Assembly (NCBI GenBank): GCA_900543095.1
Contig: UQQD01000011.1
Span: forward strand, 1-57,131
Direction of reading: 5' to 3'
DNA: 57,131 nucleotides
From: an uncultured Ruminococcus sp.
GTDB taxonomy: Bacteria; Bacillota; Clostridia; Oscillospirales; Acutalibacteraceae
Positions within the stretch are counted from its first letter, which is position 1, and the number at the start of each line of letters is the position of its first letter. Position numbers and translations under genes: made by a program. Below the pieces are notes generated by a model. That model was not told where the DNA came from, searched no databases, and worked only from the letters and a program-made list of their open reading frames with translations. Below are positions 32,188-40,512 of this stretch, in pieces.

Positions 32188-34056
32188 ATGAAGAAATTTA
32201 ATTTGCGCAAGTTAGTGCTTACACTTGCCGATATTATAATAATCACAATAAGCGGAATTGTTCTTAACTATGTGCTGTCGCTTACGGGAGTTATCGGTGC
32301 AGAGGCAAGCCGCGGTTTGCTTTATTACATTGTTATTAACCTCATAACCTGTGTCTTGATGATGTTTGCTTTTGGCGCATATTCAAGACTTTGGCGGTAT
32401 TTTAATGTAAAGGATTATATTGCCTGTGCGCTTGCGATGGCTTCGGGATTTACCATTGGCTATTTGATTTTGCTTGCATTCGGCAGACCGCCGAGAATTA
32501 TATTTAATTCCCTTTACTTTTTAATATCAACTGCGGGAGTTCTTGCTTTCCGTTTCATATTTAAAAAGGCATTTCTTGACCTTACAGAGGCAGGACGCAA
32601 CGAAAAGCGTGAGCGTACGCTTATAGTCGGCGCAGGTAATGCGGCGAGAATGATATTAACCGAGATTGATAACGCAAAGTATGACGCAAATAATCAGATA
32701 AGCAATATTCTTCCTGTTTGCCTTGTAGATGACGACATCACAAAGCTTCGCAGTTCAATAAACGGTGTTCCGATAGTCGGAACCTGCCCCGAAATCCCTA
32801 AAGTTTGTACAGATTACCAAATCACAAATATAATAGTCGCAATACCTTCCTGCGAGGAAGAGCAGAAGCGAAAAATACTTGATTACTGTTCTGCAACCGA
32901 ATGTAAGATAAAGGTTATACCTTATTTAAGCGAGTTGCTTTTTGACGATAAAAACTCTACCCTTATAACTCAGGCAAAAGATATTAAGATTGAAGACTTG
33001 CTCGGCAGAAAGCCTATAGAGTTTGATAAGGAAGAAATACGGGAGTTTATTTCCGGTAAGGTGTGTATGGTTACGGGCGGAGGCGGCTCAATAGGCAGCG
33101 AGCTTGTGCGCCAGATTGCAAAATACAGCCCTAAACAGATAATTATTGTTGATATATACGAAAACAACGCATATGATATACAGCAAGAGCTTTTGCTTGA
33201 ATACGGCAATAGCCTCAATCTTGTTACTCTTATCGCATCTGTCAGAGATTATGATAAAATGGACGCTGTTTTCAAGAAATACCGTCCGCAGATTGTGTTC
33301 CATGCTGCCGCTCACAAGCATGTTCCGCTTATGGAAACCGTGCCGGAGGAAGCGGTAAAGAATAACATCTTCGGCACATTCAATGTTGCGACTCTTGCCG
33401 AGTTTTACAAAGCCGACAAATTTGTGATGATTTCTACAGATAAGGCGGTAAATCCCACAAATGTTATGGGTGCGACAAAACGCGCCTGTGAGATGATAAT
33501 TCAGTACAAGGCTCAGACGAGTACGCATACCGAATTTGTAACAACACGTTTTGGTAATGTCCTGGGTTCAAACGGCTCGGTTATCCCGTTATTTCGACGT
33601 CAGATTGAGAGCGGCTCACCCGTTACCGTAACTCACCCCGACATTATCAGATATTTTATGACGATTCCCGAGGCGGTTTCGCTTGTTCTTGAGGCAGGCG
33701 CAATGGCTAAGGGCGGCGAGATATTTGTACTTGATATGGGCGCTCCCGTTAAGATAACTACGCTTGCCGAGAATCTTATAAGGATGTACGGCAAAACTCC
33801 GTACAAGGACGTCCCCATCATTTTTACCGGACTTCGTCCCGGCGAGAAGCTCTTTGAGGAGCTTCTGATGGATGAAGAGGGGCTTAAATCGACAGCAAAC
33901 AAAAAAATCTATATAGGAAATCAGATCAATATAAATGCGGACGATATGCTTAACAAGCTTGGTGCTTTGCGTGAGGCGGCAGAAGCTAACGACAGTCAGA
34001 AAACCGTTGAATTGTTAAGCAATTTGATTCCTACGTTTAATCACAAAACGAACTGA
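32188..34056 (+). CDS. CapD/WbpM-type membrane nucleotide-sugar 4,6-dehydratase
   Basis: A 622-residue protein: four N-terminal membrane segments (to about 130), a first Rossmann-like domain (LIVGAGNAARM near 147), and a C-terminal extended SDR domain with VTGGGGSIGSELVRQ near 294. The active-site region STDKAVNPTNVMGATKR shows the Asp-Lys form found in WbpM/PglF enzymes that make UDP-4-keto-6-deoxy-GlcNAc. It begins a new transcription unit after the kds genes. Confidence 0.9.
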   Translation: MKKFNLRKLVLTLADIIIITISGIVLNYVLSLTGVIGAEASRGLLYYIVINLITCVLMMFAFGAYSRLWRYFNVKDYIACALAMASGFTIGYLILLAFGRPPRIIFNSLYFLISTAGVLAFRFIFKKAFLDLTEAGRNEKRERTLIVGAGNAARMILTEIDNAKYDANNQISNILPVCLVDDDITKLRSSINGVPIVGTCPEIPKVCTDYQITNIIVAIPSCEEEQKRKILDYCSATECKIKVIPYLSELLFDDKNSTLITQAKDIKIEDLLGRKPIEFDKEEIREFISGKVCMVTGGGGSIGSELVRQIAKYSPKQIIIVDIYENNAYDIQQELLLEYGNSLNLVTLIASVRDYDKMDAVFKKYRPQIVFHAAAHKHVPLMETVPEEAVKNNIFGTFNVATLAEFYKADKFVMISTDKAVNPTNVMGATKRACEMIIQYKAQTSTHTEFVTTRFGNVLGSNGSVIPLFRRQIESGSPVTVTHPDIIRYFMTIPEAVSLVLEAGAMAKGGEIFVLDMGAPVKITTLAENLIRMYGKTPYKDVPIIFTGLRPGEKLFEELLMDEEGLKSTANKKIYIGNQININADDMLNKLGALREAAEANDSQKTVELLSNLIPTFNHKTN

Positions 34057-34083
34057 TACTATATCCCAAAGGAGAAGATATAT

Positions 34084-35913
34084 ATGTGTGGAATAGTTGG
34101 ATATGTCGGCGCAAGGGATTGCAGCGATGTGCTTGTAAGCGCACTTACAAAGCTTGAATACAGGGGCTATGACTCAGCAGGAATCGCTGTTTTTGAAAAC
34201 GGCGAGATAAAAACGGTTAAAACCCAGGGCAAACTGGCGGATCTTAAGAATAAGCTTGAAAGTGTAGGAAAGCCAAAGGGACATGTCGGAATCGGCCATA
34301 CACGGTGGGCAACTCACGGCGAGCCGTCGGATGTGAATTCTCATCCGCACAGCGGAGCCAGAGTAACGATAGTACATAACGGAATTATTGAGAATTACCT
34401 TGAATTGAAAGAGTTCTTGACAGCTCAGGGCAGAAAGTTTATCAGTGAAACAGATACCGAAGTTGTTGCACAGCTTCTTGACTATAAATACAACGGCAAT
34501 CCGCTTGAAACTATCGACGAGGTGCTGGCTGAGCTGAAAGGCTCATTTGCGCTCGGAATTATGTTTAAGGAGTTTCCCGACAGGGTGTTTGCGGTTCGCA
34601 GGGAAAGTCCTCTTATTGTTGGCGTTGGTGACGGTGAAAGCTTTATTGCGTCGGATGTTCCTGCAATATTGCAGTATACAAGGAACTATTATTTGCTTGA
34701 ACACGACGAGATAGCAACTCTTTCAAGCGATGGAGTAAGCTTTGTTGACGAGCATTTACAGCCGATTACAAAGGAGCTTAAAACCGCCGACTGGGATATG
34801 GAGGCCGCTGAAAAAGGCGGTTATCCGCACTTTATGATTAAGGAAATAAATGAACAGCCGAATGCGATAAAAACTACGATAATGCCCCGTATCCGCAACG
34901 GACTGCCGTGCCTTGAGGAATGCGGAATTACACTTGACAGGCTTAAAGAATTTAAGAATATCACCATAGTTGCCTGCGGAACCGCTATGCACGCAGGAAT
35001 GGTCGGAAAATATGTTATTGAAGATTTGGCGCGTATACCCGTAACGGTTGATATAGCGTCCGAGTACCGCTACAGAAACCCCATAGTGTCAAAGGGCGAT
35101 CTGGTAATTATAATTTCACAGTCAGGTGAAACCGCCGACAGCCTTGCCGCAATGCGTCTTGCAAAGCAAAGAGGTGCGACTACGCTTGCGATAGTAAACG
35201 CAAAGGGCAGCTCTATTGCCCGTGAGGCTGATATGCTTATCTATACGCTTGCAGGTCCTGAGATCGCAGTTGCCTCAACCAAGGCATATGTTACTCAGCT
35301 TTCGGTAATGTATCTGTTTGCATTTGAGCTTGCTCTTGCAAACGAAAGGGTAAGCGAAGCGGAGTGCAAGCGCCTTGTATCTGCGCTGATGAAGATGCCC
35401 GAGGCAGTGCAAAGCGTTATTGATAAATGCGAGGAAAAATGCAAATATATCGCAACCAAACTTATCAATGCCGACAGCCTGCTGTATATCGGCAGAGGGC
35501 TTGACTATGCGCTTTCAATGGAGGGCTCGCTAAAACTCAAAGAGGTGTCGTACATTCATTCCGAAAGCTATGCGGCAGGCGAGTTAAAGCACGGCACCAT
35601 ATCTCTGATTGAAGACAGTATGCCGGTTATCTCGGTTGCGACTCAGACCGATATTATTCCAAAAACCATAAGCAACATAGTTGAGGTCAAGTCAAGGGGA
35701 GCAAAGATAATTCTTGTTTGTACCGATGCTTGTGCAAGAGGTCTTAAAGACGGCGTGGCTGATTACGTTGTTGAAATACCCCATTCGGAGGAACTTTTGA
35801 TGCCGATAACGGCAGTAGTTCCGCTTCAGATTTTGGCATATTATACCGCAATAAACAGAGGCAATGACCCCGATAAGCCAAGAAATTTGGCAAAATCCGT
35901 AACAGTGGAATAA
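34084..35913 (+). CDS. glmS: Glutamine-fructose-6-phosphate aminotransferase (isomerising)
   Basis: A 609-residue enzyme of normal length. The N-terminal glutaminase domain begins with the nucleophile Cys (MCGIVGYVG), and two SIS domains follow (CGTAMHAG and SQSGETADS; then RGLDYALSMEGSLKLKE), ending in KSVTVE as usual. It makes glucosamine-6-phosphate, the entry to UDP-GlcNAc. No glmS ribozyme core was recognised in the 27-base gap upstream, which is too short for one. Confidence 0.96.
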   Translation: MCGIVGYVGARDCSDVLVSALTKLEYRGYDSAGIAVFENGEIKTVKTQGKLADLKNKLESVGKPKGHVGIGHTRWATHGEPSDVNSHPHSGARVTIVHNGIIENYLELKEFLTAQGRKFISETDTEVVAQLLDYKYNGNPLETIDEVLAELKGSFALGIMFKEFPDRVFAVRRESPLIVGVGDGESFIASDVPAILQYTRNYYLLEHDEIATLSSDGVSFVDEHLQPITKELKTADWDMEAAEKGGYPHFMIKEINEQPNAIKTTIMPRIRNGLPCLEECGITLDRLKEFKNITIVACGTAMHAGMVGKYVIEDLARIPVTVDIASEYRYRNPIVSKGDLVIIISQSGETADSLAAMRLAKQRGATTLAIVNAKGSSIAREADMLIYTLAGPEIAVASTKAYVTQLSVMYLFAFELALANERVSEAECKRLVSALMKMPEAVQSVIDKCEEKCKYIATKLINADSLLYIGRGLDYALSMEGSLKLKEVSYIHSESYAAGELKHGTISLIEDSMPVISVATQTDIIPKTISNIVEVKSRGAKIILVCTDACARGLKDGVADYVVEIPHSEELLMPITAVVPLQILAYYTAINRGNDPDKPRNLAKSVTVE

Positions 35914-35941
35914 AAGAGAATTCAAATAAGGAGGGGTGAGC

Positions 35942-36823
35942 GTGAAAGGTATTATTTTGGCCGGAGGTGCAGGCACACGTCTGTATCCGCTTACAAAGGT
36001 TACTTCAAAGCAGCTTTTGCCTGTATATGACAAACCGATGATCTATTATCCGCTTTCAACACTTATGCTAGCCGGGATAAAAGACATACTTATTATTTCA
36101 ACTCCCGACGATACACCCCGTTTTCAAACGCTTTTGGGCGATGGCAACCAATTCGGAATAGACCTGCAATATAAGGTTCAGCCGTCTCCCGACGGGCTTG
36201 CTCAGGCGTTTATCATAGGCAGTGATTTTATCGGAAACGACGCTTGTGCAATGATACTCGGTGATAATATTTTCTACGGAAATGCTTTTACAAAATTTCT
36301 CCGTACAGCTGCAAATAATGCCGAAAAGAACGGCAGAGCAACTGTATTCGGATATTATGTAAATGATCCCGAGCGCTTCGGCATAGTGGAATTTGATAAA
36401 AACGGCAAGGTCGTTTCCATTGAAGAAAAGCCTAAAAAACCAAAATCAAATTACGCCGTAACAGGACTTTATTTTTATCCGTCTGGTGTAGCGGAAAAGG
36501 CTGAGCAGGTTAAGCCGTCCGCAAGGGGAGAGCTTGAAATAACAACCCTTAACGAAATGTATCTGCAAGACAACATTATTGATGTCCAGCTTTTAGGCAG
36601 AGGCTTTGCGTGGCTTGACACAGGCACGGTTGACAGCCTTCTAGAGGCTGCGGACTTTGTGCGTATGATTGAAAAACGTCAGGGTATTAAGATTTCGGCT
36701 CCAGAAGAAATTGCTTACAGAAACAGTTGGATAACTAAGGAACGGCTTTTGCAAAGTGCTGAGCAATACGGCAAAAGTCAGTACGGCAAGCATCTGAAAG
36801 CGGTTGCCGACAACAAGTTTTAA
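35942..36823 (+). CDS. rfbA: Glucose-1-phosphate thymidylyltransferase
   Basis: The GTG at 35942, with AGGAGGGG five bases upstream, gives 293 residues beginning MKGIILAGGAGTRLYPLT, the canonical RfbA start. Other landmarks: KQLLPVYDKPMIYYPLS and LGDNIFYG. It makes dTDP-glucose for rfbB. No rfbC or rfbD is seen, so the dTDP-keto-deoxyglucose is more likely used by the WecE-type aminotransferase at 40513 than for rhamnose; rhamnose genes could lie outside the window. Confidence 0.95.
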   Translation: MKGIILAGGAGTRLYPLTKVTSKQLLPVYDKPMIYYPLSTLMLAGIKDILIISTPDDTPRFQTLLGDGNQFGIDLQYKVQPSPDGLAQAFIIGSDFIGNDACAMILGDNIFYGNAFTKFLRTAANNAEKNGRATVFGYYVNDPERFGIVEFDKNGKVVSIEEKPKKPKSNYAVTGLYFYPSGVAEKAEQVKPSARGELEITTLNEMYLQDNIIDVQLLGRGFAWLDTGTVDSLLEAADFVRMIEKRQGIKISAPEEIAYRNSWITKERLLQSAEQYGKSQYGKHLKAVADNKF

Positions 36824-36847
36824 TTATTTGAAAGTGCGGAAATACCT

Positions 36848-37882
36848 ATGAAAATTATTGTAACAGGCGGCGCCGGATTTATCGGCGGAAACTTTGTATA
36901 TTATGAACTCAAAAACCATCCCGAAGATGAAATAGTCTGTCTTGACAAGCTTACATATGCAGGCAATCTTGAAACGCTTTCTGAGGCAATGAAAAATCCG
37001 AGGTTCACATTTATAAAAGGCGATATTGCCGACAGAAAATTTATATATGAGCTTTTTGCTTCGGAAAAGCCCGATATAATTGTAAATTTTGCAGCAGAAA
37101 GTCACGTTGACCGTTCAATAGAAGATCCTGAAATTTTTTTACAGACTAATGTTATGGGTACTCAGGTGCTTATGGACGCTTGCAGAAAGTATGGCATATC
37201 AAGGTATCACCAGGTTTCTACTGATGAAGTTTACGGCGACCTGCCGCTTGACAGACTCGATCTCTTTTTTACCGAAGAAACCCCGATACATACTTCAAGT
37301 CCATATTCGGCGTCAAAGGCGAGCGCAGATTTGCTTGTGCTTGCGTACCACAGAACATATAAATTGCCTGTGACAATTACAAGGTGCAGCAATAATTACG
37401 GACCTTACCATTTTCCCGAAAAGCTTATTCCGCTTATGATAGCGAACGCTTTGGCGGACAAGCCGCTGCCTGTTTACGGCAATGGTGAAAATGTGCGCGA
37501 CTGGCTCTATGTTGAGGATCACTGCGCCGCTATTGATCTTGTAATAAGAAAGGGCAGAGTCGGCGAAATATATAATATCGGCGGTCACAACGAAAGAACA
37601 AACCTTGATGTTGTAAAGACCATATTAAAACAGCTCGGCAAGCCCGAAAGCCTTATTACATTTGTAAAGGATCGTCCGGGACATGACAGAAGATATGCAA
37701 TAGACCCGACAAAGATACACAGCGAGTTGGGCTGGCTGCCGCAAACGGGGTTTGACGACGGTATAAAGAAAACGATAAATTGGTATCTTGCCAATAAAGC
37801 CTGGTGGCAAAATATTTTGTCGGGAGATTACCGGAATTATTATAGGAATATGTACGGCGACAGATTAAAAGATATAAACTAA
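36848..37882 (+). CDS. rfbB: dTDP-glucose 4,6-dehydratase
   Basis: A 344-residue SDR enzyme. Rossmann motif GGAGFIGGNF at 7-16, STDEVYGDL near 122, and the YSASKAS catalytic Tyr/Lys near 158; NNYGPYHFPEKLIP is the RfbB signature. It makes dTDP-4-keto-6-deoxyglucose. It ends the plus-strand unit at a bidirectional hairpin. Confidence 0.96.
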   Translation: MKIIVTGGAGFIGGNFVYYELKNHPEDEIVCLDKLTYAGNLETLSEAMKNPRFTFIKGDIADRKFIYELFASEKPDIIVNFAAESHVDRSIEDPEIFLQTNVMGTQVLMDACRKYGISRYHQVSTDEVYGDLPLDRLDLFFTEETPIHTSSPYSASKASADLLVLAYHRTYKLPVTITRCSNNYGPYHFPEKLIPLMIANALADKPLPVYGNGENVRDWLYVEDHCAAIDLVIRKGRVGEIYNIGGHNERTNLDVVKTILKQLGKPESLITFVKDRPGHDRRYAIDPTKIHSELGWLPQTGFDDGIKKTINWYLANKAWWQNILSGDYRNYYRNMYGDRLKDIN

Positions 37883-37885
37883 TTT

Positions 37886-37939
37886 AAAAGCTATAATCCA
37901 TAATCAGCAACAAAGTGTGTGATTCGGATTATAGCTTTT
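37886..37939. terminator. Bidirectional intrinsic terminator
   Basis: A perfect 14-bp stem, AAAAGCTATAATCC (37886-37899) with GGATTATAGCTTTT (37926-37939), between converging rfbB and the SMR genes. Its arm core and loop (GCAAC) resemble the hairpin at 93-148. Confidence 0.88.
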
Positions 37940-37952
37940 ACTTTTTATTGGG

Positions 37953-38297
37953 TTACAGCGAATATATTATTATGCCGATTATTATTATCGACAGACCTAT
38001 TAACTTTTGCTTTGAGATTTTTTCTTTAAGGAACAGCCAGCTGAGAAACGCAACGAATATATATCCTGCCGATTCAAGTATAGGTCCCAAAGAAAGCGGA
38101 ATGACGGTATAGGCCCAAACAGAACACAATGTTGCCGCAAAAAATATTGTGTATGCCAATATCACCTTTGGATTAAGGTATTCTTTTATTCGGCTGTCAT
38201 AGGTTTTGTCGGCGCTCTTTTTCAAAATTATCTGCGATATTGATGAAATAAAAACGCCGAAAATAAATATCAGTGAAAACAGTATTTTTTCATTCAT
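37953..38297 (-). CDS. SMR/EamA-type small membrane transporter subunit (ArnE/ArnF-like), second
   Basis: A 114-residue protein with four membrane segments in the small multidrug resistance fold (SLGPILESAGYIF and LKEKISKQKLIGLSIIIIGI are typical). It overlaps the preceding SMR gene by eight bases, as heterodimer partners do. Next to an ArnC-like glycosyltransferase, the pair most likely flips an undecaprenyl-phosphate sugar, as ArnE/ArnF do; drug export is the alternative. Confidence 0.8.
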   Translation of the reverse strand: MNEKILFSLIFIFGVFISSISQIILKKSADKTYDSRIKEYLNPKVILAYTIFFAATLCSVWAYTVIPLSLGPILESAGYIFVAFLSWLFLKEKISKQKLIGLSIIIIGIIIYSL

Positions 38298-38652
38298 CGG
38301 CTCTCACCACAACTAACACTCCGATAATAACGACCAGTGCGCCTGCTACCATTGTCCATTTGATCTGTTCATTAAAGAACAGCTTGCCCCAAAGTATTCC
38401 CCATACAATAGTTATCGCTTTGTTTGAATACGCTGTGTTAAGCGGAAGCACCTTGATTATCTGCTGCCATACGATCGCATATACAGCGAGGTTAAGAATA
38501 ACCAGGCAATAGAAGAATATGAACCAAAACGACAAAAATTCATATTGACCTGCGGCTTTTGAGCATATTCCGCCGAGTGAAAAAAGCAGAAGCTCAATAT
38601 GCAGTGCGATATAGTATTTTAACTTTTTTGTTTTATCATTATTTTTCGTCAC
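38290..38652 (-). CDS. SMR/EamA-type small membrane transporter subunit (ArnE/ArnF-like), first
   Basis: A 120-residue protein with four membrane segments and the SMR-like LNTAYSNKAITIVWGILWGKLFF-type loop split over helices 2-3. Its start overlaps the glycosyltransferase end by 14 bases and its end overlaps the second subunit by eight, so the three are translationally coupled. Role as for its partner. Confidence 0.8.
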   Translation of the reverse strand: MTKNNDKTKKLKYYIALHIELLLFSLGGICSKAAGQYEFLSFWFIFFYCLVILNLAVYAIVWQQIIKVLPLNTAYSNKAITIVWGILWGKLFFNEQIKWTMVAGALVVIIGVLVVVRADE

Positions 38653-39580
38653 CGATATTTACCGTCTCTCTTACAACATATTGCGGAGAATTATTGATAC
38701 TTATATAAATTCTGCCGACATATTCGCCTATCATACCGAGTATAAGCATAAGCAGTCCGCCTATTATCAGAACTACTGACATAAGCGAAGTGTAGCCCAT
38801 GGGAGCGTCGGGATTGATAAAGAATTTGTTTATCAGTGTGTATATCATAAAAATGAAGCCTATAAATGAGAATACGCAGCCTACGCATACCGCAAAACGC
38901 AGCGGCTTAATCGAAAATGCGGTGAAGCCGTTTATCCAAAGCGCAAAAAGTTTGCCGAACGTGTAGCCTGATTTGCCCTCAATTCTTTTTTTGTGCGCTA
39001 TCTCAACATTAGTGATATTCTTGGTTGAACGCAGAATAAGCCCCGCAATATAGGGATAGGGATTGTTGTATCGGATTATTTCGTCAATAATAAATCTTTT
39101 ACACGCAAAATAGCTCATTATTGCAAGATCTTTTGGCTTGCCGATAAGCTTATCGGCCATATAGTCGTTGATTTTGCTGCCGAAATTTCTGAACCCGGAA
39201 TGTTGTTTGTTACTGTACTTTGCAAACACAGCGTCATAGCCCTCGTCCAATTTGTCAATCAGCTTAAACATTTCTGAGGGCGGAGTTTGTCCGTCGTCGT
39301 CCATACAAACAATCACATCTCCGCTTACATACCTGAACCCTGTCATCAGAGCGGCGTGTTGACCGAAGTTTTTAGCAAGATTAATGCATTTGAGTCGTTT
39401 ATTGTTTTTTGCTATATCGGACAACACCTCAAAAACGTTATCGGGAGATGCGTCGCACACGCAGATTATTTCATAATCATATTCCGGCTTGGTCTTGCAT
39501 GTGGTTTCAATATCGGTCAAAACCTTTCCTATGAAATTTGCAGAATTATAGCAAGGTATTACTACAGATATTTTACTCAT
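38639..39580 (-). CDS. ArnC/DPM1-like undecaprenyl-phosphate glycosyltransferase
   Basis: A 313-residue GT2 enzyme. The catalytic domain shows VVIPCYNSANFI, VCDASPDN, NFGQHAALMTGF and MDDDGQTPP; two C-terminal membrane helices (about 230-255 and 272-296) end with MIGEYVGRIY, the signature of the ArnC/GtrB/DPM1 group. These enzymes load one sugar onto undecaprenyl phosphate for use outside the membrane. Start overlaps the acetyltransferase gene by eight bases. Confidence 0.9.
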   Translation of the reverse strand: MSKISVVIPCYNSANFIGKVLTDIETTCKTKPEYDYEIICVCDASPDNVFEVLSDIAKNNKRLKCINLAKNFGQHAALMTGFRYVSGDVIVCMDDDGQTPPSEMFKLIDKLDEGYDAVFAKYSNKQHSGFRNFGSKINDYMADKLIGKPKDLAIMSYFACKRFIIDEIIRYNNPYPYIAGLILRSTKNITNVEIAHKKRIEGKSGYTFGKLFALWINGFTAFSIKPLRFAVCVGCVFSFIGFIFMIYTLINKFFINPDAPMGYTSLMSVVLIIGGLLMLILGMIGEYVGRIYISINNSPQYVVRETVNIGDEK

Positions 39581-40088
39581 TGCGCTCCGTCCATTCCGAT
39601 TTTAGTATTCCCATAAATACAATGTCATAGGGCTTTTCATCTATTATTTCGTCTTGCCTGAAACAGCCCTCTGTTTTAAAGCCTGATTTTTCATAACACC
39701 TTATCGCACGTTCATTTTCGGCAAGAACTCTGAGATAAACCTTGTTGAGCTTCAATTTCTCAAATGCGAATTTCAGCAAAAGCTCTGTTGCGGTTTTGCC
39801 GTATCCTTTGCCTTGCGATAAGGTCTCGCCGATAAAAATGCCGAACTCGGCTTTCATATTTTTCTTGTCAATATGCTGCAAATACACAGAACCGATTTTT
39901 TTGCTGTCGGCTGTTATGATAAACTGATACACCAAATGTGTTTTGACCTTTGTTTCGAGCCAGTTGTTGTGTTCTTCTTCGGTAAGATCTTTTCTGTAGA
40001 TAAAGTTCTTTTTGACCTCTTCGCTGTTGCGCCATTTTATTATATTTTCAGTATCGGAACGGTCAATGGGTTTTAACGTAATATTCAT
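39573..40088 (-). CDS. GNAT N-acetyltransferase (RimJ/PseH/WecD-like)
   Basis: From ATG 40088 (GGTGAT upstream; a GTG at 40097 lies inside that site) the product has 171 residues. The GNAT acetyl-CoA loop is ETLSQGKGYGKTA near 90-102, and the start (LKPIDRSDTENIIKWRN) is typical of the RimJ/PseH branch. It heads the operon with the ArnC-like enzyme and flippase. With WecE-type amination at 40513 it could acetylate dTDP-4-amino-4,6-dideoxygalactose; that is inference. Confidence 0.85.
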   Translation of the reverse strand: MNITLKPIDRSDTENIIKWRNSEEVKKNFIYRKDLTEEEHNNWLETKVKTHLVYQFIITADSKKIGSVYLQHIDKKNMKAEFGIFIGETLSQGKGYGKTATELLLKFAFEKLKLNKVYLRVLAENERAIRCYEKSGFKTEGCFRQDEIIDEKPYDIVFMGILKSEWTERNE

Positions 40089-40137
40089 AATAATCACCGA
40101 TAAATAAGCAAGGCATTTGTTTTTACATTAAATTCAA

Positions 40138-40178
40138 AAGTGGCTCCCGCCGCCTAAGAGGCAGGGAAATTTGCACTT
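40138..40178 (-). repeat. Minimal R2 repeat in the acetyltransferase leader (copy C4)
   Basis: On the minus strand, AAGTG (40178-40174) pairs with CACTT (40142-40138) around one GC hairpin (GCC/GGC core). The second hairpin of full-length copies is absent. It begins about 18 bases into the predicted transcript. Confidence 0.5.
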
Positions 40179-40202
40179 AAATTATACTATTATATACAAA
40201 AA

Positions 40203-40231
40203 ATTATATCATCATCATTTTGTATTGTCAA
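40203..40231 (-). promoter_or_regulatory. Sigma-A promoter of the acetyltransferase operon
   Basis: On the minus strand TTGACA (40231-40226), 17 bases, TATAAT (40208-40203): a full consensus. Confidence 0.88.
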
Positions 40232-40272
40232 CACAGGACATACGGAGAACGTACAAACTAAAATTTAAACGG

Positions 40273-40301
40273 TTGACTTAACAGAATAATAATAATATAA
40301 T
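40273..40301 (+). promoter_or_regulatory. Sigma-A promoter of wecE
   Basis: TTGACT (40273-40278), 17 bases, TATAAT (40296-40301). Divergent from the promoter at 40203-40231; the leader to wecE is about 205 bases and contains the R1 repeat. Confidence 0.85.
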
Positions 40302-40326
40302 TAAACTATCAATTCATAAGTAAGGA

Positions 40327-40484
40327 CTGATTAAATCGTTTGTGCATATTGCGCTGTCAGATTTTTTGTCAGGTTGGACAAAAAACCACAGTAATGCCGG
40401 CTACATTGCAAAGATCTTTTGGACAGGCTGACGGGAAATATGCAAGCAAGATTTACAAACGACATTCAAGCGTGATTTAATCAG
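40327..40484. repeat. MITE-like repeat R1, copy B (long form)
   Basis: A 158-bp element with 11-bp inverted ends CTGATTAAATC / GATTTAATCAG and longer imperfect inverted subterminal regions. Its left end matches copy A at 3420-3488 in inverse orientation. No ORF. It accounts for most of the gap 40302-40512, where nothing else is visible. Confidence 0.7.
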
Positions 40485-40512
40485 CGGTTACTTAATAAAA
40501 AAGAGGATACAT

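Noticed and set aside
34057..34083. glmS ribozyme before glmS
   Set aside because: The gap is 27 bases and the ribozyme needs far more; the capD gene fills the upstream region.
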